Source: Crotalaria pallida (taxonomy: Eukaryota > Streptophyta > Magnoliopsida > Fabales > Fabaceae). Taken from it: a DNA stretch of 64,000 nucleotides. This document shows, piece after piece, positions 36,991 through 46,993 of the stretch. Position 1 is the first letter of the stretch, and the number at the start of each line of letters is the position of its first letter. The notes beneath the pieces were generated by a model, which ran no database searches, was not told the DNA's origin, and saw only the letters and a list, made by a program, of their open reading frames with translations. A program made the translations under genes and the position numbers. The DNA is taken from contig CM075656.1 in the NCBI GenBank assembly GCA_037953625.1, positions 84,897,001-84,961,000 on the forward strand, read 5' to 3'.

Positions 36991-37439
36991 AAATGGGTAT
37001 ATTTCAGAGAAGAAGCTCAGCTTCGTTGTTTCATTTTTGTAGTGCAAAATTTGTCAACTACCCCTGAATCACTGCAGAAAAATCCTGCTTGCTTTATCAA
37101 AAATAATTTATGAATCATCTTTGATGATGTTGGGTTCTGCAAATCTTATTTATATATTATACATGTTGACATGTTGATTTAGTTTAAAAGGCTCTATTGG
37201 TTGACTACATACATCTATTGATTTCAGATAAAAATAGATTGATACATAATTTTGTTTATCTCGAAAAATTACTTGCTTAGTATACCCAAAAAAAAAGAAA
37301 AAGAAAAATTACTTGCTTATTACTACTAGTGACAAAATTAAGGGTAAAATATCATTTTAATGACATTAATTATTGGCAAATAGCTGTGTTAGTCGATGTC
37401 ATTTTAATGGCATTAATTATTGGGTGAAAATGTAGAAAT

Positions 37440-37850
37440 CCGTCACTATTAGTGACTGCAAACCGCCGTCACAAAACTAACAATTCCGTCACTATTAGTG
37501 ACGGTTAGTAATTTGTGACGGATGTTTCCGTCACTAAATTGGCCCCTTTTTAATTTTGCAACCGTTTTAGCGACGGTTTATTATTAGTGACGGATTATTC
37601 GCTCACTAAAGTCAAATTTTCCGTCACTAAATTGGTCCCGCTTTTTTGGGTAACTATTTTAGCGACGGAATTATATTTTTGTGACAGCAAATTTCGGTCA
37701 CAAATTAGCGACGGAATATTTTTCCGTCACTAAATATTTTGTGACACCACTTTTAGTGACCACACCTATTTGGTCACTATTTCGGTCACTAACAAGTTTA
37801 GTGACCGAAAAATGCTATTTAGTGACCGAAATTTGCGGTCACTAAAAATT
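37440..37850. repeat. Right subterminal repeats of the CACTA element
   Basis: Repeated CCGTCACTATTAGTGACGG and AGTGACCG motifs in both orientations, mirroring the left end. Confidence 0.85.
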
Positions 37851-37857
37851 AGTGTGG

Positions 37858-39417
37858 CAGCTCATCCAAGAGAGTATATATATATATAATTGATTAAAGT
37901 ACTTTCATTAGCTTAATATCTTGTTTCAAATTGGGTGCTCGCTCGTCCTCAAACAACGGCATACGACGCAGGTTCCACAACAAGTGATTGCAATGCATGA
38001 TCATGCTCCACCCAACTGACAGTGACTTTTAAAAGCACGCAATTTCCCCTTAAATTAATCAACAAAATTAGTAATCAATAAATAAAGGCAAATGAAAGAG
38101 TAGTCATTAAACAATAACTACGGTAAATAAGTATCGAAAAATGTATGTATTTTTATTTTGGAGTTTATTTTTAAGAGAAAATAATATTTAATTTTTTTTT
38201 CTGTTTTTAATACAACTTTAAGAGCTATTGTTAACAAAAAAAATCATAAATTAAATAAAAAAATTAGTCCATTTGTTAAGAAACTAAATATAATTTAAAG
38301 TATTGAAATTTGAACATTTTAAGTTTTTGATAAAAGAAAGAAGTGAAATTTATGATGTTTTTTCCACTTCCAAAATGCTTAACAAGTGCCTCATAGAACC
38401 CTTGTAAGCAAGACTCATTAAATAATAAAAGAGAAAAGGTTAGTATTCACGCACTTTTTGTTTGGATAAGAAGCTAGTATTCACGCACTTAAAAAAGATT
38501 ATGAAAAGCACATACATTTACATCGAGATAGTGCAGCGAGACAGCATGCAATGCTGTTTTTTTTTTTTTTTTGCTACTACTACGAAAATCTCGCTTTGTG
38601 AAATGTGAGATGTTGGACAATAGTATATGTTGGAAAGTTGTGTGTGCTCGTGTTTCATGGCTTTTAAGGTGTCTTCTTCCTAAAGTTTCCAACATTAGGT
38701 GCTTACGTACTTTGGATGGTTGTGGTCGTCCATCAACCATGACATGCATTTAGGGACATTCCCAATGTCCAATACTACGTGATGAGTATATATGCACTTT
38801 AATTTATACTACTATATAGTAGTAACATGTAAGATATTATTGTTAACAATAATTGGAGTATTCTAAGAACACTAGGTAATAAGAAGGAATAGTATATAAT
38901 TAAGGAGTAAATTATTAGTGTTGATAAACTAAATTCATTGGTTTTCATAATATTAAATTCATCAATTCACAATGATAAATAACTCTTTTTACCTAGCATT
39001 ATCCTAAGTATTGAAAAGAAAAGGATTGTTGATCAATTCATTGCGTATACATGTATGTATAACCACGCCGTGTTGATTATATAAACGAACAAAAAATGTG
39101 CATCATGCATGTTTACCATGACTCATCAGTCCACAAAACGAGCTCACACAACGGGTTTAGACCTATTTTTGGGATAATTGACCGTTGAGAAACACGTTAG
39201 GAAGCAACAAAGTAAGCACATTACGTTGATAAAAGTGGAGTGGGTTCGAATATCTTAAGCAAATGATGGTCTTTTTATTTTCGATCTTTAGATTCATGTA
39301 TTTGAAATTATTATTATTTTTATAAGTAAAATTTTTGAGAAGGGGAGTAAAAGGAAAAATTTTGCAATTATCAATAATCAAATTCAGATATTCGTATTTT
39401 ATACAGTACAATTTTGA
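37858..39417. other. AT-rich intergenic region
   Basis: Includes a short TATATA tract at about 37876-37889 and long A/T runs. No coding segment or transposon end was recognised. Confidence 0.4.
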
Positions 39418-40158
39418 TTTATCAACTAATAAACTATATATTTGAGACTTATATATACAGAGAAAGATGAATGTCTTAATTATGTTTTTAATCATTGAAT
39501 TTTAGTATTTTTTATGACATGTCCTTTTTTTTTCAATGTTCGACTTCCTAAAATTACTTTTACATTCCACATATACTCATATTACTAATTTCAGTCAAAT
39601 CAAATATATTTTATTTTTAGTTTTAAAAAAAATAGAGAAAAGAGGTTGTCTTCGTTCACATTATATCATGTGGCACTATGTAACTAACCTATTGTGTATT
39701 AGAATTTCGGTGTAGCATGTCAGCAAAATCTGGCCCCAGAATTGACAGGAAGGATATATGACAAATTTAAAAATAATTTCAGGAGCCAAACATTTTTTTT
39801 AAAAAAAGGACCTATGTCACCCTAAAGTTCAAAAACTGAACACATAATTAATTAATCTTATTGACCAAGGACTAAACAAGGAGGATTTGATTTTTTAATA
39901 ACTCCAAATTTTTTAATTTCAATGACTTCATCTTTTATTTGGAAATAATATTCTCTCTCTTCATTTTTACATTTATTAGTTTAATTAATTAAATAAAATA
40001 AATTATTTTCAAATATGAAATGAAATGATTGAAGTTATGAAATTTTGAAGTTGGAAAATTTATCCGAACTAGGATCTATATGAAATATCATTGAAATAGT
40101 AGTTATCATTTCGTCACCTTACGTTATTCTAGGTATTCCGAATAATTAATCTAATTGT
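39418..40158 (+). repeat. Duplicated block matching 57909-58642
   Basis: From TATATTTGAGACTTATATAT through the decayed Mutator-like element to ATTAATCTAATTG, this block is repeated downstream with scattered substitutions and small indels. It is one of several blocks shared across the RNA-binding-protein locus. Confidence 0.85.
39480..39860. mobile_element. Decayed Mutator-like foldback element
   Basis: The arms resemble the 26073 element: TTAATTATG at the left, AACACATAATTAATTAATC at the right, with matching interior phrases such as CATGTCAGCAAAAT and ATATGACAAATTTAAAA. The ends are eroded and no 9-bp duplication was fixed. Confidence 0.6.
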
Positions 40159-40164
40159 GACAAG

Positions 40165-40480
40165 AGTGGGTGAAAGTTGGGAGTGTTTTGATTTTGGTCC
40201 CTGAAAATTTTTTTGATCTTGACTCATCCTTAATTGTTTTGAAAATTTGATTTTAGTCCCTGTAATAAAAAAAATTCGTTAACTGCCGACGTGACTAATG
40301 GAACGCCACCTTGACATACACACGTGTGCAAGTACTGCGTGCCACCAGTAGGAAAGCATGGATGATCCGGACCCGCAGGAACAAAAGGCCAAAGCCCAAC
40401 CTAAATGTGTTTGTGAATTTGACTTTGACCCTTTTGCTCTTGCGGGTCTAGATAATCCACGTTATCATACCGGTAATATT
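40165..40480. mobile_element. Truncated copy of the 62158 MULE family
   Basis: The left part (GTGAAAGTTGGGAGTGTTTT ... AACTGCCGACGTGACTAATG ... CACGTGTGCAAGTACTGCGT) follows the complete element at 62158. The match stops near AATATTCAATACTTGC at about 40490, where sequence leading into the RNA-binding-protein exon begins, so the right arm is lost. Confidence 0.75.
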
Positions 40481-40522
40481 CAATACTTGCTCCGATCATC
40501 ATCATCAACAAACCACGAAGAT

Positions 40523-40898
40523 ATGTCAGAAAGCATGGAGGAGGAAGAGGAGAAGATATGGAACGCCAGAGAAGCTCTGGAGCGTACCCTCGTAATTCAT
40601 GATTTGACATCCAACATGCTCACACCCTATCTCAATCGCTGCTTTGCTGGAACCGCCGAGGCACCACCACCACCCTTCCCTCTCTCTCTCCTTCCTTCCT
40701 TCCTTTCAAATCAGAAACCCTAATTACGTTCTGTAATGGTTGATTTATGCTTTTTTAATTTTCCCTTTCTTCTTTCTTTTTTCCTGGTTGCAGGTGGCTT
40801 TTGCGACCCGCTATGAGCACGAGTACGACTACTACGTGTTCACTCGTTTTTATTCAATTGTTGAGTTTCATACTCGTGCCGATGCTGAGAATTTATGA
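40523..40898 (+). pseudogene. Truncated 5' copy of the RBP45/47-like gene
   Basis: Exon 1 (40523-40660) and part of exon 2 (from 40794) nearly repeat 41661-42012, with a few changes such as extra glutamate codons. The homology ends inside exon 2 at GATGCTGAGAAT and switches to the 3' end of the 46878-53034 LTR, giving a stop at 40896-40898. Only a partial RRM1 is left. An upstream ATG at 40358, inside MULE-derived sequence, is in frame with exon 1 and would add 55 residues. Confidence 0.85.
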
Positions 40899-41117
40899 CG
40901 CAAGTCTAAGTACCAAAACATTTTTGTAAACCAAATGAATTAAATTGTATTTATGAAAACCTTTTTTGTAAAATAATTAAACGAAATTGATTTTTGATAA
41001 TGTTATAAAAAAAAATGGCACAAATTTTTAGTGAAAATTTTATGTCCAATTTGGGGTGTTACAGGAGTCGTGCGAGATTGTTAGTCATGTGCACTTTGAA
41101 GGTTACATGGTCCATCC
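40893..41117 (+). repeat. Displaced LTR 3' end with flank, copy of about 52865-53088
   Basis: It begins TTATGACGCAAGTCTAAGTA, reaches the LTR terminus GGGGTGTTACA at 41063, and continues through the same target-side flank GGAGTCGTGCGAGATTG to ATGGTCCATCC. Because it includes the non-LTR flank, it is a copy of the insertion junction and not an independent insertion. Confidence 0.9.
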
Positions 41118-41143
41118 TCTTTGATGTCCAAAATTCATTTTTA

Positions 41144-41466
41144 GTGAAAATACTTCACGCTAGCCTTTGATGTCCATAATTCATAAGGGTATTTGCTACT
41201 ACTTTAGTTGAGACTTCAATATCATTCATAATGGGGTTACGCCAATTTGCAACATAAAGAACCTTTAATGATAAAATTTAAATCTTGAGGACTGACATTA
41301 TTATTTCCAAATGAACAACATAACCAAATTAGTTCATTAAAGAAAAAAAAACAAATATTGTCTAAATGACAATACAACACATGTCCCTTTGGATCCAAAT
41401 AATCATTATTCATTTCATTCTTGTAATAATTATGCTTTGTGAAACATTATACAGGTAGTTTTGTTT
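41144..41466 (+). repeat. Duplicated block matching 56280-56602
   Basis: 323 bp from GTGAAAATACTTCACGCTAG to ACAGGTAGTTTTGTTT, almost identical in the two places. Part of its right side also resembles about 62770-62920. Confidence 0.9.
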
Positions 41467-41625
41467 AATTAATGCTTAAAACTAAAAAAATAAGAAAATT
41501 AAGAATTTTCAGATAATTAAAAAGTAAAAAAAAATTCAGAAAATTAAAAAAAAAAAATCAGAAGAATTTACCTAACGGGGTTAGTACTTATTCCTCTTTG
41601 CCTTCTTTCTCTTATTTTTTTTTTT

Positions 41626-41650
41626 TTCTCTCTCTCTCTCTCTCTCTCTC
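41626..41650. repeat. CT microsatellite in the RNA-binding-protein 5' leader
   Basis: A CT tract ending 10 bp before the start codon. It is absent from the truncated upstream copy, which has a different leader. Confidence 0.85.
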
Positions 41651-41660
41651 AAACCAGAAT

Positions 41661-44600
41661 ATGTCAGAAAGCATGGAGGAGGAGAGGATATGGAACGCCA
41701 GGGAAGCTATGGAGCGTACCCTCGTACTTCATGATTTGACATCCAACATGCTCACACCCTATCTCAATCGCTGCTTTGCTGGAACCGCCGAGGCACCACC
41801 ACCACCCTTCCCTCTCTCTCTCCTTCCTTCCTTTCAAATCAGAAACCCTAATTACGTTCTGTAATGGTTGATTTATGCTTTTTTAATTTTCCCTTTCTTC
41901 TTTCTTTTTTCCTGGTTGCAGGTGGCTTTTGCGACCCGCTATGAGCACGAGTACGACTACTACGTGTTCACTCGTTTTTATTCAATCGTTGAGTTTCATA
42001 CTCGTGCCGATGCTGAGAATGTTCTTCAAAAATACAATGGAACAGTTATGCCAGATTTTGAACACTGCTTCAGGATGGAGTGGGCAACTTCATGTTTGTC
42101 TATTTCTATATTATTACCATGCTCTGCTCTCCATGCCTTGTTTCTATATGAGAATGTTTTCCATGAATTGTTTCCTTCCCTCTTTGCATAACTCATCTTT
42201 TTTACATCACTTGTATTTATATGCGCAGCTTCATATCCGAAAATTGAAGGTGAAGGCCCGCTGAATGAGGAGGATCCAGATTATACAACCGTGCGTAATT
42301 ACTTATTTGCAATATCGAAATTGCTCTCCTTTGGCTTGTTTTTAAATTCAGTTTTTTATTGCAGTTACATATCTCCAATTTGGATCCTGATATCAGCATT
42401 TCACTTCTGAGGACCCATTTCCAACAGACTGGAACAATAGTTAATATAAAGATTTCACCAAAAGAGAAATGTGGATCTATCCAATATGCATACAGGTAAT
42501 ACAACTTAATTTTCGATATTATGCCGTGTTACATAATGGCAATGCAGCACTGATTTTGCCATTTCTTTTTCATGCATCAGGAGCTTTGCAATAGCCGCAG
42601 CAAAGTGTTACGCTAATGCGTGTTACAATAGACAACGTTTTTCCCTTAGAGTGAATGGTCACACTCCAACAAAACAGGTAATTCTATTTACTAGTGATCC
42701 TTGTTACTGTCTTGTATCAACTAACTTTTGATCAATGACAATTACAATTTCGGGTCAGAATCAGTTTTTCTGTAGTTACCCTTCTCTCTTTCCGCTTTCT
42801 CTCATGGTATCTTTGTGAAAGGAAAATCCATGGCTTCTGCTAACCCTATCTCCTCCGTTGATGATGATGTTTTCACTGGTGCTCAACCTGAGCCACCGTC
42901 TTCTCTACCTTCTACTCTTTCTCTTCATTCGCCCTCGTTGAAGGTTATGGACAAGAATTTCTTAACCTGGAAACAGTCCACTCCACTCTAACGGTGCTTT
43001 GCTCTTGTTGACTATATGAGAATGACTTTTTCTCCGATGAAGGATTCATACAATATTTATACATGTGTTCAGTCTAATCGATCCCTTATGTTTATGGGTT
43101 AGAATTAACTATCAAAAACAACTAAGAATCTAGCAGATTCAAATATATATACAATAATACCTTTCTAATAATAACCATGTCTCAACACTTCCCCTCAACT
43201 AGAACATATATATCGTATGCATCCCGTGTGTCACATATGTATGTTTTCCTAGGACCTCGTAAAGGTTTAGTGAAGATATCAACAAGTCAATCCTTGTAAC
43301 AAACATGAGAGGTCTTGGTGATGACGAGTATGTTATTTTCAATGGAATGAAAATACACTTTGATATGCTTTTTTCTCTCATGAAAGACTGGATTGGAGGG
43401 GAGGCACAAAGCTGGCTGGTTATCACACATCAGCCTCATGGATTCAACTTTGCAAAACTGTAACCCTTGAATATATGCTTCAACAACATGAGTTCATCCG
43501 TAGTGTAAGCCATAGCCTGATACTTGGCTTGTATACTTGACCTGACAACAACATTCTACTTTTCACTCATCCATGAATAAAGTTTTCACCTATAAACACA
43601 CATTAACCTATATTGGATCATCTATCACCTTGATCTCCTTCCCAGTTTGCATCTTGAGTACACAATTATATCAATATGGCCTCGATCTGTATAAACATAT
43701 CTTTTTGTGTGTGATCGTGATCCTTTTATGTGTCAGTATGCAAACAACTGCATGCCAATGTCTATTACTCGGGGAGTTGAGAGATCAATTAATAAAACTG
43801 ACTGAAAAGCATATATCAGGTCTAGTCGGTGAGATAATTTAGTTATCCCTAATATATTAAAAACCAGACCAGTTATCAATCGTTGAGGGTAATGGTTAAA
43901 TGGTTCATTGGTTTGGTCGGTGTTGGACCGTGGTTGAACCGGTGGTAATAAATATATCTTTTAAAAAAACAGTAATAATTATCATATATTTAATAAGAAT
44001 TAATAGTATGTTCCATAGATATATTTAATGGGATCCGTGATTGATAATTACTATAGCCTCGATGGCAAGTTCCACCTCTACATCCCTTGTGATTTTCATA
44101 AGTTGAAAACGGGATAAAGGGTTTAGAGTGCTAATTCGCTTTCTTATGCCAGTCTGCAAACCCCTCATAATATAGCCGATGTATTGCTCCTATGGTAAAC
44201 AATCAACTGGAGAAGAGATTTGCTCAGATGCTTCAAAGAGTTCCTTCACACTCCCTGTTTGTCTCAAGTTGGATGATTCTTCCAATGGGTTTTTGATTTT
44301 CCCTCCATGATGAGCAATTCGAGCCCATTCTAATTTCTCCGAAGTTAGATGCTCCTGTATGTGATGGATATTGTTGAACCGCATCATCCAATGAAGCGTC
44401 GATCCTTTTATACCGAGTTTGGCCATCAAAGAGAGCTCCATCTTCTAAACGAACATCCAGTACTTTCCAAATGGTCGTACGGAAGAGATGATTTGTCATC
44501 CTCAGTGTGGTTCATCCACCTTCTTCCCCAGCATCTTGCTAAAGGTAGCATGAAATGCTGCATGTTAGCCAATGCAGTGGTGAGAGACTCGTTGAAGCTC

Positions 44601-46387
44601 CGCTATCCTTGTCTCATCATTAGCCACCATGGCCTCTAAAACTACTACTCGATCAATCATTTTTGGGGGCATTTATGATAACTTTCTTTACTATTGAAAC
44701 CTGAATGAATCTCGCAGATGTATCCAGCAAGTTGGACCACTGTTAGGTCACCGATTGTTAAAATAGAAAAAATGAAATCATTTTTAGGTAATACCTAATT
44801 TTAATTTATCCTAGGAAATAACAACATAACTAGAGCCTATGGTTCCTACAGAGAATATCTCTATGCTCCTTCAATGGGGCTACAAAATAAAAACCTCTCT
44901 CATGTCAAATTCATGACAAACATGCCTCTTCATCCTAGCGGTTTGATTCCTTTCTTCTTTCCTATAGTTGAACCTCCAAACTTTGGGCTCACTATTGCTA
45001 CTACACAACAGCATCTTGCCTTCTAGATCATGGGCCTTTTCAAATCCACCCAAGGCAAAGGCAATACCAACAACAACAACAACAACAACAACAACCAAGC
45101 CTTTGTCCCCCTAGTTGAGGTCAACTACATGGATCAGACAACGCCATAAAGTTTTATCATAAATCATGTCTTTAGATAAAACATTAATTTCCATGTCCTT
45201 AATTGTTTCGTTTATAGTTTTTCTTGGCCTTCCTCTTCCTCTAGCACCTGTAGTAGCATCAATTTGGTCTACCCTCCTAACTGGGGCTTCATTTCTTAAT
45301 CACTACTTTTTGTTCAGTCGGTAGTTATGCTACATTGTAATTTTCAAGTTCATCTCTGTTTTCATAAACGAAGTTTACTCCAACTTATGAACTGTGACAT
45401 CCTTCTTAGAGGTGATAAAGAAAGACATGCTTGCAAAGTGGATTGAAAAGGAAGTATGGAAAAAAAAAAAAAAAAAAAAGAGCAGGATAATATAGATATC
45501 TGAAACTTCTGACTCTTGCACTCTTTAAGCATTTATCATATATTTTAGTTTGTAGCTGCCACTTTATTGGTCAACTCTGAGGAATAAGTATGATTTAAGT
45601 TAATTTCTATACTTAGGACCTAAGATTTTCTGTAAATGTTTGTATATAACTAATGATAGTTGTTTACATGTATTAGTTGCAGAGTCTCAGCCCGGAAGTC
45701 AATTATGATCACTTGGAAAAATCAGATGATGAACCTGTAAATTCTCTTGTTTATCTCTATGTTCTTTGTTATCTGTTTGTCATTATTGAAATCTAAAATC
45801 CAATACTTAGGATAGATATATGGATATTTGAATTGCTATTGCTGTTTCGGTTGTTGTGCTAAAAGTCTCGATCTCATAAAAACAAAATGTGAAATCTTTT
45901 TTGCAAATTTGTATGGTCATCCCAACTTATTTGATCATTTTTATTAGTGGTGTTTTCACAGTCACTGTTGTTCAATGGATAGTGTAGCATTTTTAATTTA
46001 CTTTAGATGATGATTTTTGATCTATCCTCTTGATATCTCTCAATCTTTAAATGAATGATAGTTTGACATCTCTGTCGTATAATTGCTACTTGTAGCTGCT
46101 TGATCCGTGTGTATAATCTGCAAATATACACGTTTCCTAACCAATAGTTGTGTTTTGGAAAGTTTTCTTTGGAATATATTATACTATTTACCAAGACACG
46201 GGAAATTACTCATGTTTTTTTTTTTTTAAAAAATGTAAATGTATTTAATACTTAATCTTATGGTAAACAGGATTCTAAGAAAGCTAGAGTTGAGTCACCC
46301 ACCGATGATGAGTACGAGTACACCTTGGCAGATGCGGAGGCTGATTATTATGCTCTTTTTGACATGGATTTTATAGATTACGATTGA
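41661..46387 (+). CDS. RBP45/47-like RNA-binding protein, 254 aa, seven exons
   Basis: Exons are 41661-41792, 41922-42093, 42229-42290, 42365-42495, 42581-42677, 45683-45736 and 46271-46387, giving 254 residues in frame. RRM1 (about 20-100) shows TLVLHDLTSNMLTPYLNRCF and VLQKYNGTVMPDFEHCFRME. A second RRM (about 123-190) shows LHISNLDPDISISLLRTHF and resembles RRM3 of RBP45/47. RRM2 seems absent. The RNP aromatic positions are poorly conserved, so RNA binding is uncertain. The acidic tail ends YALFDMDFIDYD. RBP45/47 proteins bind U-rich or poly(A) RNA and join stress granules. Exon 1 appears to end at a non-canonical GC donor (GAG|GCACCA); a GT donor further on would add 17 residues in frame. 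Intron 5 is 3 kb and full of retroelement debris. A CT repeat precedes the ATG. Confidence 0.72.
42750..43700. mobile_element. Scrambled Ty1/copia remnant in intron 5
   Basis: On the plus strand an LTR-like end CTTTCTCTCA is directly followed by TGGTATC, like the tRNA-Met primer site. The start of a copia gag (MASANPISSVDDDVF ... VMDKNFLTWKQ) begins at 42829. From about 43680 down to 43180 the minus strand encodes the copia RNase H end (SIQAKYQAMAYTTDELMLL, NPVFHERKKHIKV, LVDIFTKPLRGPR) with stops, followed by an LTR-like TGTTGAGACATGG. The two parts are in opposite orientation, so the element is inverted or is two nested remnants. Confidence 0.75.
44040..44690 (-). mobile_element. Decayed Ty3/gypsy gag fragment
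   Basis: Minus-strand frames read LFDGQTRYKRIDASLDDAVQ, GSVKELFEASEQISSPVDCL and IGYIMRGLQTGIRKRISTLN. These match the conserved middle of plant gypsy gag proteins. Frames are broken by stops and shifts. Confidence 0.6.
45060..45310 (-). mobile_element. 3' end of an RTE-type LINE with (GTT)n tail
   Basis: On the minus strand RGRGRPRKTINETIKDMEIN and LWRCLIHVVDLN match the C-terminus of plant RTE-type reverse-transcriptase proteins. The end GGGGACAAAGGCTTGG is followed by a GTT repeat tail, typical of this family. It is 5'-truncated, as usual for LINEs. Confidence 0.75.
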
Positions 46388-46645
46388 TGACTAGAAAGGT
46401 TGTTGGAATCTCTTTCTGCTTTAATCATTTGTGACCTTTTGGATTCAACGCTCAACATGTCTGGCAGCAGGAGAACCAAATATTGGAATTTATCTTTGGA
46501 CGCTTAGTGGTTATGTAATAGAATAGCTCATACTTCAGTTTTAGCACTTGCAACAATTGTGGATTTCACTTCCTTCTAGCTATTAACTATTCCTGGGTTA
46601 GTGGAGCTGTTTTTATTCCCACTAGGGAAAAATTATTAAGTAAGA
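45373..46645 (+). repeat. Duplicated block matching about 56599-57870 (exons 6-7 and flanks)
   Basis: From GTTTACTCCAACTTATGAAC through exons 6 and 7 to GGGAAAAATTATTAAGTAAG, the sequence reappears downstream with only a few substitutions. This gives the second partial gene copy. Confidence 0.92.
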
Positions 46646-46877
46646 GTACTAAAATGTCAATGTTTATGCACCCACTCCTTGCTCTACTTTATTTTTTTTT
46701 CTATTGATTGTGTATATTGCCGTTTTCTCCATATCAAACAGAGATGTGAATAAACAAAGATCTAACTGATCACACAGTATCGATCGAGGCATCGATTTGC
46801 ATGTGTTTTAAACATCCCCAAAAAAATACAGGAATATGATCAGTTTGTACAATATCCGAGTGAAATTAAATAGGAGT

Positions 46878-46960
46878 TGTGAGACCCACAATTTTACCCA
46901 ATTTATTTGTGATTTTATAATTAAAATTAGGAAATTATGCTTGATTTTGATACCTGAATT

Positions 46961-46993
<33 letters not shown>

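Larger units (their letters stand above)
32796..37854 (+). mobile_element. CACTA (En/Spm) element, 5,059 bp, carrying host gene fragments (Pack-CACTA)
   Basis: The left end is CACTACTAAAAAATC. The right end, read inverted, is CACTAATTTTTAGTGACC. The triplet TGG precedes the left end (32793-32795) and follows the right end (37855-37857), fitting the 3-bp target duplication of CACTA elements. Both ends carry dense subterminal AGTGACCG / CGGTCACT repeats. Inside are fragments of a hexokinase gene, a mitochondrial EF-Tu gene and an unrecognised gene, all on the plus strand with introns retained. No transposase was seen, so it is non-autonomous. The boundaries rest on the end motifs and TSD together. 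Confidence 0.85.

Noticed and set aside
32796..37854. Functional hexokinase or EF-Tu gene
   Set aside because: Catalytic and GTP-binding regions are absent and the fragments sit between transposon ends.
44880..45098. Minus-strand frame starting with a valine run
   Set aside because: The run is the translated GTT tail of an RTE LINE; this is not the coding frame.
46003..46194. 63-codon minus-strand frame, repeated at 57228-57419
   Set aside because: It lies in intron 6 of the RNA-binding-protein gene, and is conserved only because the intron was duplicated.
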